64,000 nucleotides of DNA from Rhodospirillaceae bacterium (lineage in GTDB: Bacteria; Pseudomonadota; Alphaproteobacteria; Rhodospirillales; Rhodospirillaceae). This document shows, one piece after another, positions 41,264-51,816 of the stretch. Location of the stretch: positions 1-64,000 of the forward strand of contig SCTM01000314.1 in NCBI GenBank assembly GCA_004297485.1. Reading direction: 5' to 3'. The position numbers and the translations under genes are program-made. Every line of letters starts with the position of its first letter. The stretch's first letter is position 1. The notes beneath the pieces were generated by a model, which searched no databases, had not been told where the DNA came from, and saw only the letters and a program-made list of their open reading frames with translations.

Positions 41264-41893
41264 ATGGTCCGTCTGACGATTTCCGCTCTCGGCGCGCTTT
41301 GCGTCGCATTGATGAGTCTGCCCGCGACGGCAGCTAATTTCGGCGCCCCCGGCATGTCGACGGCCGTCGTTCAAACCCCCTCGACCAGCGCGGCGCGCCT
41401 CTATGCGTTGGGAATCACCACCCGCGCCCAAGCGAGCGTTGGCCAGGGCGACACCAGCCAGGCCAGCTTCGCGCCACCCATGACGACGACAGCAGCACCC
41501 CCGATTTCAGCCGCGACGCCCGTGGTTTGTGGAAGCGCAGCGGCGGGGTCCTCAAGTTCCGCCGTCGGTATTACGTCGGCGGTCACCGGCATGCGCTTCA
41601 TGCCGCTTCATCGCGACGCGGCCTCGCACACGTTTGCGGTACCGGCACGCCGGGAAATTGTCGCCTCGGCCCAAGCCCTGCGGGCGGCGGTTGCCGGTAG
41701 CAAGAACGAGAGCGACCTTGCACAGGCCGCGTTGCAGGCCGCCAATGCGCCTTCGCCCCAGACACAAGCCCAGACTGAACTCGCGAGCCTTACCGGCAAG
41801 ACCAACGCCGCCGCCTCCAATCCAACCGCCATGGCGAACGAAGAAGTGCTGGCGCAGATCCAGCGTTACCGGAATACGCACAACGCCTGGTGA
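41264..41893 (+). CDS. secreted Ala/Thr/Ser-rich protein of unknown function
   Basis: signal peptide LTISALGALCVALMSLPATAA; RBS GGAG; low complexity. Confidence 0.6.
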   Translation: MVRLTISALGALCVALMSLPATAANFGAPGMSTAVVQTPSTSAARLYALGITTRAQASVGQGDTSQASFAPPMTTTAAPPISAATPVVCGSAAAGSSSSAVGITSAVTGMRFMPLHRDAASHTFAVPARREIVASAQALRAAVAGSKNESDLAQAALQAANAPSPQTQAQTELASLTGKTNAAASNPTAMANEEVLAQIQRYRNTHNAW

Positions 41894-41946
41894 AAAATCC
41901 TGCGTGAAATACTGGCGGAAGACATCCCGCCAACTACACTGCTTTC

Positions 41947-42468
41947 ATGGACATCGTTGTCACGCCCGATCCGTCACAGCCGCAACGGGGCACATTGACC
42001 TTTGGCGCGCACACGTATGATTGCGTCCTGGGGCGTAATGGCGTCAGTCAAACCAAGCGTGAAGGCGACGGCGCGACGCCGGTCGGGAGATTTTTGTTGC
42101 GGCGAGTCCTCTATCGGGCCGACCGCCTGCCACCGCCGCGCACCTCCTTGCCGGTGGAAACCATTACCACCGACGCCGGCTGGTGCGACGCGCCGGAAGA
42201 CCCCGCCTATAACATGCCGGTGGTGCTGCCCTATTCCGCCAGCGCCGAATCCCTATGGCGCGAGGATGGCCTTTACGATGTGATCGTTATTCTTGGGCAC
42301 AACGATGCGCCGGTGATCCCGGGCGCGGGAAGCGCGATTTTTCTCCACGTAGCGCCCGCGGACGGCGGGCCGACAGCGGGATGTATCGCCATGGCGCGCG
42401 CCGCGCTCGTCGCGCTGCTTGGCGCGGTCGATAAAGAAACCGCTGTCGTGATTCGGCGGGACTCTTAA
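41947..42468 (+). CDS. L,D-transpeptidase (YkuD)-family protein
   Basis: DGATPVGRFLLRRVLYR..., ILGHNDAPVIPGAGSAIFLHVAPADGGPTAGCIAM. Confidence 0.88.
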   Translation: MDIVVTPDPSQPQRGTLTFGAHTYDCVLGRNGVSQTKREGDGATPVGRFLLRRVLYRADRLPPPRTSLPVETITTDAGWCDAPEDPAYNMPVVLPYSASAESLWREDGLYDVIVILGHNDAPVIPGAGSAIFLHVAPADGGPTAGCIAMARAALVALLGAVDKETAVVIRRDS

Positions 42469-42484
42469 ACCGTCGGTTCAGAAA

Positions 42485-43186
42485 TCAGGTTCGCGCACCG
42501 AAAATCGCCGAGCCAATCCGCACGTGCGTGGCACCGAACATGAGCGCGATCTCGAAGTCACCGCTCATCCCCATGCTCAACCGGTTAAGCCCGTTGCGGC
42601 GTGCGATCTCGCGCAACAACGCAAAGTGTGGGCTTGGTTCATCAGTCACCGGCGGCACGCACATAAGGCCGACAACCGGCAAACGGAATTCGTCTCGGCA
42701 TTGGGCCACGAAACGATCCGCATCAGCCGGATCGACGCCTGCTTTCTGCGGCTCGCGCCCGGTATTTACTTGAACAAAGCAATCGAGGCGCCGGCCCTGT
42801 GTATCCATCTCGCGGCCAAGTTTTTCCGCGAGCTTCGGACGATCGACGGTCTGGATTGTATCGAACAGGCCGACGGCCTCTGACACTTTGTTGGTCTGCA
42901 AGGGGCCGATGAGGTGAAGCGTCATGTTGGCCGCGAGCTTGCGCAAGGCCGGCCACTTACCGGCCGCCTCTTGAACCCGGTTCTCACCGAAATGACGGTG
43001 GCCCGCAATGATCACCGGCGTGATCGTTTCCACCGGCACGGTTTTAGTCACGGCGATCACGATGGGCGCAGGCCTGCTCTCATGTGTAGACGCGGCAACG
43101 CGGGCCTGTATGTGAGCCAGGTTCGCGACAGCCGAGGGCGGCGTGTCAGCGCGCGATGGATTCTGCGGGTCTTGGGAGATCGCCAT
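42485..43186 (-). CDS. YggS family pyridoxal phosphate-binding protein
   Basis: IVIAVTKTVPVETITPVIIAGHRHFGENRVQEAAGKW, HLIGPLQTNKV, LSMGMSGDFEIALMFGATHVRIGSAIFG. Confidence 0.95.
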   Translation of the reverse strand: MAISQDPQNPSRADTPPSAVANLAHIQARVAASTHESRPAPIVIAVTKTVPVETITPVIIAGHRHFGENRVQEAAGKWPALRKLAANMTLHLIGPLQTNKVSEAVGLFDTIQTVDRPKLAEKLGREMDTQGRRLDCFVQVNTGREPQKAGVDPADADRFVAQCRDEFRLPVVGLMCVPPVTDEPSPHFALLREIARRNGLNRLSMGMSGDFEIALMFGATHVRIGSAIFGART

Positions 43187-43207
43187 GGGGGCTCTAATAT
43201 CCGATCA

Positions 43208-43831
43208 ATGTACACGTTCGCAAATGCTGCCGCGCGCCTCAGACCCGGTACACACCGCCGTGGCGGCCTATGGGTGTTGCCGTCCCTGTGGCTAATGACC
43301 GACGCCGTCCGCATGGAAGATCCGGTGGCCGCCGTGTTGCGCCTTCCGCGCGGCAGCGGTGTCATCCTCAGGCATACTGACCCCGCGCGGTTGCGAGCAC
43401 TGGCAGAAATCCTGGTGCCCCTATGCCGCCGCCGCCGCGTGATGTGCCTGATCGCGGGCGATTGGCGGCTGGCGGCGCGGTTGAAGGCTGACGGTGTTCA
43501 CCTGCCTGAGCGCATGGCCCGATACGGCACAGTTGCGGCGACTCTATTGTGGCGGCGTCAAAGTGGACATGTGCTGACGACGGCCGCACATGGACTAAGG
43601 GCAATGGTCGATGGAGTGCGCTTGAAAACCGACGCGATCTTGCTCGCGCCGGTGTTCACCACAGCGAGTCATCCGCGCACGCGGACACTCGGCGCGGTCC
43701 GTTTCACCGCCCTGGTCCGTCAGGTTTCATGTCCGGTGCTGGCGCTGGGTGGAATAACCGCGGGCACGATCAAACGCCTTACCGCAAGCGGAGCAAGCGG
43801 TATTGCCGGAATCAGTTGGAATGTGAATTAG
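43208..43831 (+). CDS. thiamine phosphate synthase-like protein
   Basis: LWLMTDAVRMEDP, LKADGVHLPER, ILLAPVFTTASHP, VLALGGIT. Confidence 0.75.
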   Translation: MYTFANAAARLRPGTHRRGGLWVLPSLWLMTDAVRMEDPVAAVLRLPRGSGVILRHTDPARLRALAEILVPLCRRRRVMCLIAGDWRLAARLKADGVHLPERMARYGTVAATLLWRRQSGHVLTTAAHGLRAMVDGVRLKTDAILLAPVFTTASHPRTRTLGAVRFTALVRQVSCPVLALGGITAGTIKRLTASGASGIAGISWNVN

Positions 43832-44580
43832 AACTTCAGCTGGACTCCAACCCGCGCGCCGGTGCCTTGCGGCGCCTCGGCGTTTGCCGGCGCCGTAAGC
43901 GGGTTTGAAGTTGCACGCAGATCGCGGTTGCCTGTGAATGCATCCGCATTGAGGCGCACGCGCGGCGTGAGCTGGTAGATGCCGCCAACCATCCAGAGAC
44001 GATTGTTATTGTCCTGCTGTTCAGCAAGACCCATGGGTTGTGCCGTCATGTAAGTGACGCGCAGATCGAATCTGCCCGCCTCATACCCGACACCGGCCAG
44101 CCAACCCCTGTTGGCGTCGTTGAGAAGGCGTGATGTCGTTTCGGTGGCATCGGAAGAGACACCCGCGCGCAGATAAAAACCGGCGAAGCCAACGCTCGCG
44201 CCCAGGTTCCAGCCGTTGGTCGGCGCGCTTTCAAACAGGTTGGCGCGGCTGTTGTAGCCGCCGAAGACGCCCAGTTGGCTGCCGCGGAATCCGGCCTTGT
44301 AGGTCGCCGCAAAACCCTGCGCCGCATCGAACCCGCCGCCGGTGGTCAGGGACCGGGAAAGAAATGGAGAATCAGGCAGGGCACCAAGTGTCGCGCCACC
44401 GAATGCCGGCGTGAGGTAGCTGGCCGTGACCGGCTCGAATAGGGACACGGAGAGAGTGACCGGAGAAACCGGTGCCACGCGCGCATCGCCGACCCGCACG
44501 TCCACCGCCCACGCGGGTGCCAAGCCGACACTCGCAATAGCGAGAAAATTCAAGGCGATAAGGGCTAGTGGGAAACGCAT
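43828..44580 (-). CDS. outer-membrane beta-barrel (porin-like) protein
   Basis: signal peptide; alternating beta-strand pattern; C-terminal VGVQLKF. Confidence 0.65.
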   Translation of the reverse strand: MRFPLALIALNFLAIASVGLAPAWAVDVRVGDARVAPVSPVTLSVSLFEPVTASYLTPAFGGATLGALPDSPFLSRSLTTGGGFDAAQGFAATYKAGFRGSQLGVFGGYNSRANLFESAPTNGWNLGASVGFAGFYLRAGVSSDATETTSRLLNDANRGWLAGVGYEAGRFDLRVTYMTAQPMGLAEQQDNNNRLWMVGGIYQLTPRVRLNADAFTGNRDLRATSNPLTAPANAEAPQGTGARVGVQLKF

Positions 44581-44870
44581 GACAGCTGAGTGCGCGCAAG
44601 GGTTGTCGATATTAACGATTTTGGGAAATTCGCACCCCCCCTCACGGGGGTCAAGGCAGTGGACACGGGCTACCATTCATCCTGAGGTTCTGTGGCAATT
44701 TACGCACAGTTTTCACCTGTAATTCGATGATTTTCCCATAAAATCGGCGTTTCACGACCGCCAGTCGCCGTTGAGAGCCGAATCCCATCGGCGACGAACC
44801 CCGCAAGCGGGCGATCACACCAAGAAACCGCGACTCGACAGAGCACGTAACGGTGCTTCTGGCGGACGCG

Positions 44871-45776
44871 TTAGCCTTCACCCCTGGTCTTGGTCCGGTT
44901 GGGTTTGGCGTTCTTTTCCAGGAACTCAACCATCATCGTGGCGATATCCTGGCCGGTGGCTGACTCGATCCCTTCAAGCCCCGGCGTCGAATTGACTTCC
45001 ATGACCACCGGCCCGTGGTTGGACCGGAGCATGTCGACGCCGCAGACGTTGAGACCAATGATCTTGGCGACGCGCACCGCCGTCGAGCGCTCCTCGGGAG
45101 TGATCTTCACCGCCTGGGCCTTGCCGCCGCGATGAAGGTTGGAGCGAAACTCGTCCGGGGCGCCGGTCCGCTGCATGGCGGCGACCACTTTGCCACCGAT
45201 GACGAAGGCGCGGATGTCTGAACCGCTCGCCTCGCGTATGAACTCCTGTACCAGAATGTTCGCTTCGACGCCGCCGAAGGCTTCGATCATGCTTTTCGCC
45301 GAGGTGCGGGTTTCGGCGAGGACAACCCCGATTCCCTGGGTACCTTCAAGCAGCTTCACCACCAGCGGCGTACCGCCGACCATGTCGATGAGATCGTCCG
45401 CCTGGCTGGTGGCATGGGCAAACGCCGTCACCGGCAGACCGATGCCTTTGCGCGACAGGAGCTGTAAACACCGCAGCTTGTCGCGCGACCGGCCGATCGC
45501 CACCGACTCATTGAGCGGATAGACCCCCATCATCTCGAACTGACGCAACACGGCGAGACCGTAGAACGTCACCGATGCGCCGATACGCGGAATCACCGCA
45601 TCGAAGCCTTGAAGACTGCGACCGCGATAACGCACGTCAGGGCGATGGGACGCGATATTCATGTAGCAGCGCAGGGTATCGATGACCTCGATCTCGTGAC
45701 CTCGCGCCCGCGCGGCCGCGACGATGCGCTTGTGGGAATAGAGGTTCGCGTTGCGCGCGAGCATCGCCAGCTTCAT
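44871..45776 (-). CDS. rimK: RimK-type ATP-grasp L-glutamate ligase
   Basis: [68 protein letters not shown]. Confidence 0.93.
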   Translation of the reverse strand: MKLAMLARNANLYSHKRIVAAARARGHEIEVIDTLRCYMNIASHRPDVRYRGRSLQGFDAVIPRIGASVTFYGLAVLRQFEMMGVYPLNESVAIGRSRDKLRCLQLLSRKGIGLPVTAFAHATSQADDLIDMVGGTPLVVKLLEGTQGIGVVLAETRTSAKSMIEAFGGVEANILVQEFIREASGSDIRAFVIGGKVVAAMQRTGAPDEFRSNLHRGGKAQAVKITPEERSTAVRVAKIIGLNVCGVDMLRSNHGPVVMEVNSTPGLEGIESATGQDIATMMVEFLEKNAKPNRTKTRGEG

Positions 45777-45946
45777 GGAACCAACCCTAATGTCTTGGCA
45801 TAACGGCGGACGCGCCGGATCGAACAGCGCGCTAGCGTTAGGACAACACGCGCCCGGCTTCAACCTTGCTTTCGTGACCTACGACAACGCCGGGAATTAA
45901 TAATAGTTCATATTATCAGTGAGTTGGGATCACAATTGGCCACCGG

Positions 45947-46492
45947 CTACTTGGATGTGGCGCGGGTGCGGGCTTTTTTCCGCTTCACCACAAAGGACCG
46001 CCCCGGGTCGACCAGGTAACGCCGCCGGATCGCCTGACGGCCGATCAGAAGCCGAAAGCCCATGCTGTCCCGGTTGCTGAGGGTCAATTCGATGGGCCAG
46101 ATGGACTTGCCCAGCTTGAGGGTCGTGCGGATGACGTAACGCTCCTGGGAGTTTCCCCCGGAGTCCGTGATCCGCCGCCGGTCGATCACGCGGGCGACGC
46201 AGGCGATCTCAGGCTTGCGATGACGCTGTTTGGGATGCACCAGAAAACGGACAAACGCGCCGCCGTCCTTGGTGAAGGGCATGACCTTGAAGGCGTGGAT
46301 GGCCGAGGTCCGCGCGCCGCTGTCGATCTTGGCCTTGATGCGACCGCCGTACAGATCGGGCAGCCGCACCCATTCGCGCCAGCCAATGAGCTTCTTCTTG
46401 GGTTTGCCGCTTTTGAGCGGCCGCCTGGGTCTAGAAGTCGAGCTTGATCCCACCAACCAGGCCTTTGCTGTCGTAGCTGATGCCAGTGCCAT
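45947..46492 (-). CDS. RimB/ATP-dependent zinc protease family (retropepsin-like)
   Basis: LIGWREWVRLPDLYGGRIKAKIDSGARTSAIHAF, SNRDSMGFRLLIGRQAI. Confidence 0.88.
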   Translation of the reverse strand: MALASATTAKAWLVGSSSTSRPRRPLKSGKPKKKLIGWREWVRLPDLYGGRIKAKIDSGARTSAIHAFKVMPFTKDGGAFVRFLVHPKQRHRKPEIACVARVIDRRRITDSGGNSQERYVIRTTLKLGKSIWPIELTLSNRDSMGFRLLIGRQAIRRRYLVDPGRSFVVKRKKARTRATSK

Positions 46493-47498
46493 CGCGCTGA
46501 TCAGCGTAGAAGCCGATCATGCCAAGACTGACCCCCGGCGCAAGTTTGTAGGCCGACTGCAGCTGTACGCGATTCACCATTTCGTGGTGGAGAGCGCCAA
46601 ACACAGACAAGCGGGTGGCATGGCGGAAGTCGGTGGAGAATCGCCAACGATCGATGGCATAGAGCGCGCCCATGGCCCACGCTTTTTCGTTTAGGCCGCT
46701 GGCAGGCGATGTATCCATGTAGGCCCCGGCCAGCTCCCAGCCACCGTAGGTGAGGCCGGCCGAAAGATTCCATGCGCGGGTGGTGCTTTTGACGTTCGGA
46801 ACAATGGGTGCGTCAGGTGCCGCGACCGTGAAATAGCCGCCGGCAAAGCGATAGGTACCGCCGGTAAAGTCACCATCGTAGTCGGCGGTCACGTCAACGG
46901 CGTTATGCGCCTTGGTGCGCAAGTCCACCGGACCGGTGGCGGCATCGGTGGTCGGATGGTAGGTCACGCCCAGGCGAAGGCCGTAAAACGCCGGGCTTTG
47001 ATAGGACAGGCCCGCAGCGTTCTCCACAAAGCGCTTGAATGTCAGGGCATCGCGCATGGTAAGTCCCGTGCGCGGCTCAACGGCGTCGGCGATCAGTTCT
47101 TCATCAGCGGTAAAGAACGCCTCCGGTATGGGATCGCCGATCACCATGGTGTTGGCGTCAAAATTCGTGCCGGCGCGGAAATTGCCGAAGTCGGTTCCCA
47201 CGTCCACATAGGCGAGATTGAGGTTCTGCTTATTCCCGTTGGCGATATCGTAGCGGCCATAGGCGCGGATCGTAGTGCCGTCGGCTGTGGTCGTTTTGGC
47301 TTCAGCCGCGATCAACGCCTCGTTGAACTGGCCGGCGGCGTTGAGTTTTTCCGGCGGCGCCGTCTGTTGATCGGCAACGAAGAAATATTCCCGCAACCGA
47401 CCGCCGAGCCCGACGGTGAGGGGATCGGCCGCAACCGACGGCCGCGCCAGCAGCAAAAGCCCCACCAAGACGAAAAACGGTCGCATCCAACAGCCCAT
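46431..47498 (-). CDS. porin-like outer-membrane protein
   Basis: signal peptide; YDIANGNKQNLNLAYVDVGTDFGNFRAGTNFDA; C-terminal GGIKLDF. Confidence 0.8.
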   Translation of the reverse strand: MGCWMRPFFVLVGLLLLARPSVAADPLTVGLGGRLREYFFVADQQTAPPEKLNAAGQFNEALIAAEAKTTTADGTTIRAYGRYDIANGNKQNLNLAYVDVGTDFGNFRAGTNFDANTMVIGDPIPEAFFTADEELIADAVEPRTGLTMRDALTFKRFVENAAGLSYQSPAFYGLRLGVTYHPTTDAATGPVDLRTKAHNAVDVTADYDGDFTGGTYRFAGGYFTVAAPDAPIVPNVKSTTRAWNLSAGLTYGGWELAGAYMDTSPASGLNEKAWAMGALYAIDRWRFSTDFRHATRLSVFGALHHEMVNRVQLQSAYKLAPGVSLGMIGFYADQRDGTGISYDSKGLVGGIKLDF

Positions 47499-47832
47499 CG
47501 TCGCGCAGCTCCCGTCTCTTGCCGGCCGGCGGAACCAGGTGCGGGCCGGAAAGGATTCTAGAGCGATATCCGATCGCATTGAATCGGCAAAGAGTCTCGT
47601 CGTTTAAGTGCGATGCTTTTCATGCCTGCCGCTGCCTTAAACGGCAGCGAAAAGTGTCGCGGCGCCGAAAAAATACGTATGGTGCTGCCCATGGCCGTGG
47701 ATTCCTTGGCCATATCGGGTACTAGCCCTTCGCAAGAGCCTGTGCCTTAGCTATAAACGGCCCGCCTTGTGATGGGGCACCCTCGGAGGGTAAAGCCCTT
47801 ACCGGGACAAATACGTCAAGGAGAACAATGGA

Positions 47833-48387
47833 ATGTTCGGTTTCGGCCGCCCCAGTTGCTTCACCGCCCGCTTTGCTGCCCCATGGGTGGCGATCGGTCT
47901 TAGCCTGACGCTTGGGGCATGCGGGTCTTCGTCCAAACAGGTTTTCCAACGATCCCCGGACGTGAGCCGCGAGGAGGCCGCCAATCGCGACCAGGGCTCC
48001 ATGTTCGGCAAGGGCCTGAACCTGTTTTCCAGTTCCAAGTCCGATGCCAGCCCGGAAGTGGCGGTAAACGCCTTCCTATGGCGGGCCGCCTTGGACACGG
48101 TTGCTTTCATGCCGCTGGCGTCCGCCGACCCCTTCGGTGGAATCATCATTACGGATTGGTACAGCCTGCCGGAAAGCCCGGACGAACGCTTCAAGGTGAA
48201 CGTGTACATTCTCGGCCGCGCCCTGCGGGCCGATGGACTGAAAGTGTCGGTGTTCCGCCAGACACGCGGTCCCTCGGGCGCTTGGAGCGACACGGCCGTC
48301 GGGCCCGAAGTTAACCCCGATTTCGAGGACGCGGTTTTGTCCCGGGCACGGGAACTCCGCTTACAGGCCGTCAACGAAAAGGGCTGA
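47833..48387 (+). CDS. DUF3576-family lipoprotein
   Basis: lipobox LGAC; VNAFLWRAALDTVAFMPLASADPFGGIIITDWY; upstream of leuS. Confidence 0.85.
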   Translation: MFGFGRPSCFTARFAAPWVAIGLSLTLGACGSSSKQVFQRSPDVSREEAANRDQGSMFGKGLNLFSSSKSDASPEVAVNAFLWRAALDTVAFMPLASADPFGGIIITDWYSLPESPDERFKVNVYILGRALRADGLKVSVFRQTRGPSGAWSDTAVGPEVNPDFEDAVLSRARELRLQAVNEKG

Positions 48388-48575
48388 TCTCTAGCAGGCG
48401 CCTAGGCGTGAAGCCCCGGGGCGGGCAGGCCGGGCAGCGGGAGAACGCGGTCCGCACCGTTCTGTGATCGCGATTTTGTGATCACGCTGGCGAAACATCG
48501 CCGGGACTTGCCGATCTTCCGTTCTGCCGAACCTCAAAGCGCCATGCTAACCACATCCATGTAGACAGGCAGGAC

Positions 48576-51176
48576 ATGGCGACACCGGACGAACGCTACA
48601 ATTTCCGTGACGTGGAACCGCGCTGGCAGGAGACCTGGGCCGCGCGGAATTGCTTCGCTACGGCAACGGATTCCACCAAGCCAAAGTACTACGTGCTCGA
48701 GATGTTTCCCTATCCGTCGGGGCGCATCCACATGGGCCATGTGCGCAACTACACCCTGGGCGACGTGGTCGCGCGCTACAAAAAAGCCAAGGGCTTCGAT
48801 GTTCTCCACCCCATGGGATGGGATGCGTTTGGATTGCCCGCGGAAAACGCCGCCCTGGAGCGCGGTATTCATCCCGGCACATGGACCCGGCAAAATATAA
48901 AAGTCATGCGCGGGCAGTTCGCGCCGCTCGGCTTCTCCCTGGACTGGAGCCGCGAAATCTCCACCTGCGAGCCGGAATACTACCGGCACGAACAGAAGAT
49001 GTTCCTGGACTTCCTCAAGGCAGGTCTCGCCTACCGGAAAGAGTCCTGGGTCAATTGGGACCCGGTGGAGAATACCGTGCTCGCCAACGAGCAGGTAATC
49101 GACGGCCGCGGATGGCGCTCGGGCGAACTGGTCGAGCAACGTCGCCTGAGCCAGTGGTTCCTGAAGATTACTCATTACGCCGAGGATCTATTGCAGGCGC
49201 TGGACGGCCTGGACCGCTGGCCGGAAAAAGTGCGCATCATGCAGCACAACTGGATCGGCCGCTCGGAAGGCGCGCGCGTGTTCTGGCCTCTTGTGAATGG
49301 CGACGGCCGTGACCGGGACGATTTATTAGAGGTTTTCACCACCCGCCCCGATACATTGTTCGGCGCATCTTTTTGCGCAATATCGGCGCAGCATCCCCTA
49401 GCGGCGAAGCTGGCGGAGAACAATCCGACCCTGGCCGGGTTCATCGCCGAGTGCAGCCGCACGGGCACATCCACCGCCGCCATCGAGACCGCCGAGAAAA
49501 AAGGTGTGCCGTCCGGCCTGAGCGCCCGGCACCCGTTCGACCCCAAGCGTACCGTGCCGGTTTATGTGGCCAATTTCGTGCTCATGGACTACGGCACCGG
49601 CGCCATCTTCGGCTGTCCCGGCCATGACGAAAGGGACATGGAGTTCGCCCGCAAATACAAGCTCGCGGTCCATTGCGTCGTGGCGCCGACGAATGCGGAC
49701 CCGGTCGCCTTTGCCGCCGAACTGGAAGCAGGAAACACGGCCTTCACCGACGACGGTGTGGCGGTGAACTCCGACTTCCTCAATGGCCTCAAGGTCGTCG
49801 ACGCCAAACGTGCCGCCATCGCCAAACTGGAATCCCTCGGTCTGGGCAAGGGCACCGTCCAATACCGCTTGCGCGACTGGGGCGTGTCCCGGCAACGGTA
49901 TTGGGGCTGTCCGATTCCCATCATTCACTGCGCGGCCTGCGGCGCGCAGCCGGTACCCGATGCCGACCTGCCCGTGACGTTGCCCGAGGACGTGACCTTC
50001 GACAAACCGGGCAACCCCCTGGATCGGCATCCCACCTGGAAGCATGTGAAATGCCCCAAATGCGGCGGCGGTGCGACGCGAGAGACGGACACGTTCGATA
50101 CGTTTTTCGAATCGTCCTGGTACTTCGCCCGCTTCTGCTCGCCGCACACCACTGATGTCCCGTTCGACAAACAGGCGGTGGCGAAGTGGCTGCCGGTGGA
50201 TCAGTACATCGGCGGGGTGGAGCACGCGGTGCTGCATCTGCTGTACTCGCGATTCTTCACGCGCGCCATGAAGGATTGCGGCTATCTGGACGTGAAGGAG
50301 CCCTTCGCCGGCCTGTTCACCCAGGGCATGGTCTGCCACGAGACCTATCGCGCCGCCGACGGCGCCTGGGTTGAGCCGGGCGACGTGAACGTGAGCGGCG
50401 GCAACGCGACGCGCATCACCGACGGCGCTGCCGTAACGGTCGGCCGTTCCGAGAAAATGTCCAAGTCCAAGAAGAACACTGTGGACCCCCAGGCCATCAT
50501 CGAGACTTACGGCGCCGATGCGGCGCGCCTGTTCATGCTGTCCGATTCACCACCCGAGCGGGATCTGGAATGGACCGACGCGGGCATCGAAGGGGCATGG
50601 CGCTATCTCAACCGTTTGTGGCGCATGGCGACCATCGCCCGTGAGATTCCCGCCGGTGCGGTTCCCGAAATCGAGGCGTTGAAGGCCGACGACGCGGCGG
50701 CGTTGCGCCAGATTCATCGCGCCATCGCCCAGGTCAGCGACGATCTGGAGAAGTTCCGCTTCAATTCGGCGGTAGCCCGCGTGCGCGAACTTTCCAACAC
50801 CGTGCAGGATATGGCGCGGGAAGGAGATGGTGCCCAGGTTTATCGGTATGGCGTCGAGACCGTGGCGCGCTTGATCAATCCGCTCACGCCCCATATCGCC
50901 GAGGAAATGTGGAAGGCCCTGGGCCATGGCGGTGTGTTGGCGGAAACGCCGTGGCCGGAATTCGATTCCCGGCTGCTGGCGGACGACACCATGACCCTTG
51001 CGGTGCAGGTCAACGGCAAATTGCGCGGCACCATCACCGTCGCCAAGGATGCGGCCAAGGACGTCTGTGAATCAGAAGCCCTGGCCATTCCGGCCGTGCA
51101 GAAGCATCTGGACGGCAAACCGCCGCGCAAGGTGATCGTGGTGCCCGGCAAGATCGTCAACATCGTGGCCGGCTGA
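48576..51176 (+). CDS. leuS: leucyl-tRNA synthetase
   Basis: [63 protein letters not shown]. Confidence 0.99.
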   Translation: MATPDERYNFRDVEPRWQETWAARNCFATATDSTKPKYYVLEMFPYPSGRIHMGHVRNYTLGDVVARYKKAKGFDVLHPMGWDAFGLPAENAALERGIHPGTWTRQNIKVMRGQFAPLGFSLDWSREISTCEPEYYRHEQKMFLDFLKAGLAYRKESWVNWDPVENTVLANEQVIDGRGWRSGELVEQRRLSQWFLKITHYAEDLLQALDGLDRWPEKVRIMQHNWIGRSEGARVFWPLVNGDGRDRDDLLEVFTTRPDTLFGASFCAISAQHPLAAKLAENNPTLAGFIAECSRTGTSTAAIETAEKKGVPSGLSARHPFDPKRTVPVYVANFVLMDYGTGAIFGCPGHDERDMEFARKYKLAVHCVVAPTNADPVAFAAELEAGNTAFTDDGVAVNSDFLNGLKVVDAKRAAIAKLESLGLGKGTVQYRLRDWGVSRQRYWGCPIPIIHCAACGAQPVPDADLPVTLPEDVTFDKPGNPLDRHPTWKHVKCPKCGGGATRETDTFDTFFESSWYFARFCSPHTTDVPFDKQAVAKWLPVDQYIGGVEHAVLHLLYSRFFTRAMKDCGYLDVKEPFAGLFTQGMVCHETYRAADGAWVEPGDVNVSGGNATRITDGAAVTVGRSEKMSKSKKNTVDPQAIIETYGADAARLFMLSDSPPERDLEWTDAGIEGAWRYLNRLWRMATIAREIPAGAVPEIEALKADDAAALRQIHRAIAQVSDDLEKFRFNSAVARVRELSNTVQDMAREGDGAQVYRYGVETVARLINPLTPHIAEEMWKALGHGGVLAETPWPEFDSRLLADDTMTLAVQVNGKLRGTITVAKDAAKDVCESEALAIPAVQKHLDGKPPRKVIVVPGKIVNIVAG

Positions 51177-51258
51177 AATGCCGGAGAGGCAGACATTGGA
51201 CCTCCCGTGGCGCGATGCTAAGCTGACTCTGAAACTCCAGCAGCGTGGCCCTGATTCG

Positions 51259-51813
51259 ATGCCCCAGATGCACAAGCGGTTTTTATCGTCACATGTTCTG
51301 CGCGCCGCTTTGGCGATGGTGGTGGGCGTGGGCCTCGCCGCTTGTGGCTTCACGCCCATGTACGCCACATCCGATTCGCCCCAGGCCGTGGCCGTGACCG
51401 GCACCATGGCGGCGATTCAAATTCATCCCATTGCCGATCACGACGGCATGATGTTGCGGCAGAATTTGCGCGAAGGCCTTCAGCCCGAAGGGCCTGCTGC
51501 GCGCTTCCTTTACGATCTTGACGTGCAGATGCGTTCGACGACCCAGAATATCGGCATTCGGCCCGATGCCACCGCGTCCCGCGCCAATCTGATTTACACC
51601 GCGCACTTTGCCTTGAGTCAGAACGGCAAGCGGGTCATGGCCGACCAGGTACAGACAATTGTCAGCTACGACATCGCCGACGATCAGTATGCGACAGTGG
51701 CGGCGGCGAACGATGCCAGCACGCAAGCCATCAAACAGATCGGCGACGAGATAAAAATTCGGATCGGCCTCTATCTCCAATCCCACAAGAACCAGCTCGC
51801 CGCGAGTCCCTGA
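51259..51813 (+). CDS. lptE: LPS-assembly lipoprotein LptE
   Basis: lipobox LAACGFTPMY; location between leuS and holA. Confidence 0.88.
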   Translation: MPQMHKRFLSSHVLRAALAMVVGVGLAACGFTPMYATSDSPQAVAVTGTMAAIQIHPIADHDGMMLRQNLREGLQPEGPAARFLYDLDVQMRSTTQNIGIRPDATASRANLIYTAHFALSQNGKRVMADQVQTIVSYDIADDQYATVAAANDASTQAIKQIGDEIKIRIGLYLQSHKNQLAASP

Positions 51814-51816
51814 CCA

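Noticed and set aside
48399-48408. CGCCTAGGCG palindrome upstream of leuS
   Set aside because: Short GC-rich palindrome expected by chance in this composition; no T tract or phasing to support a function.
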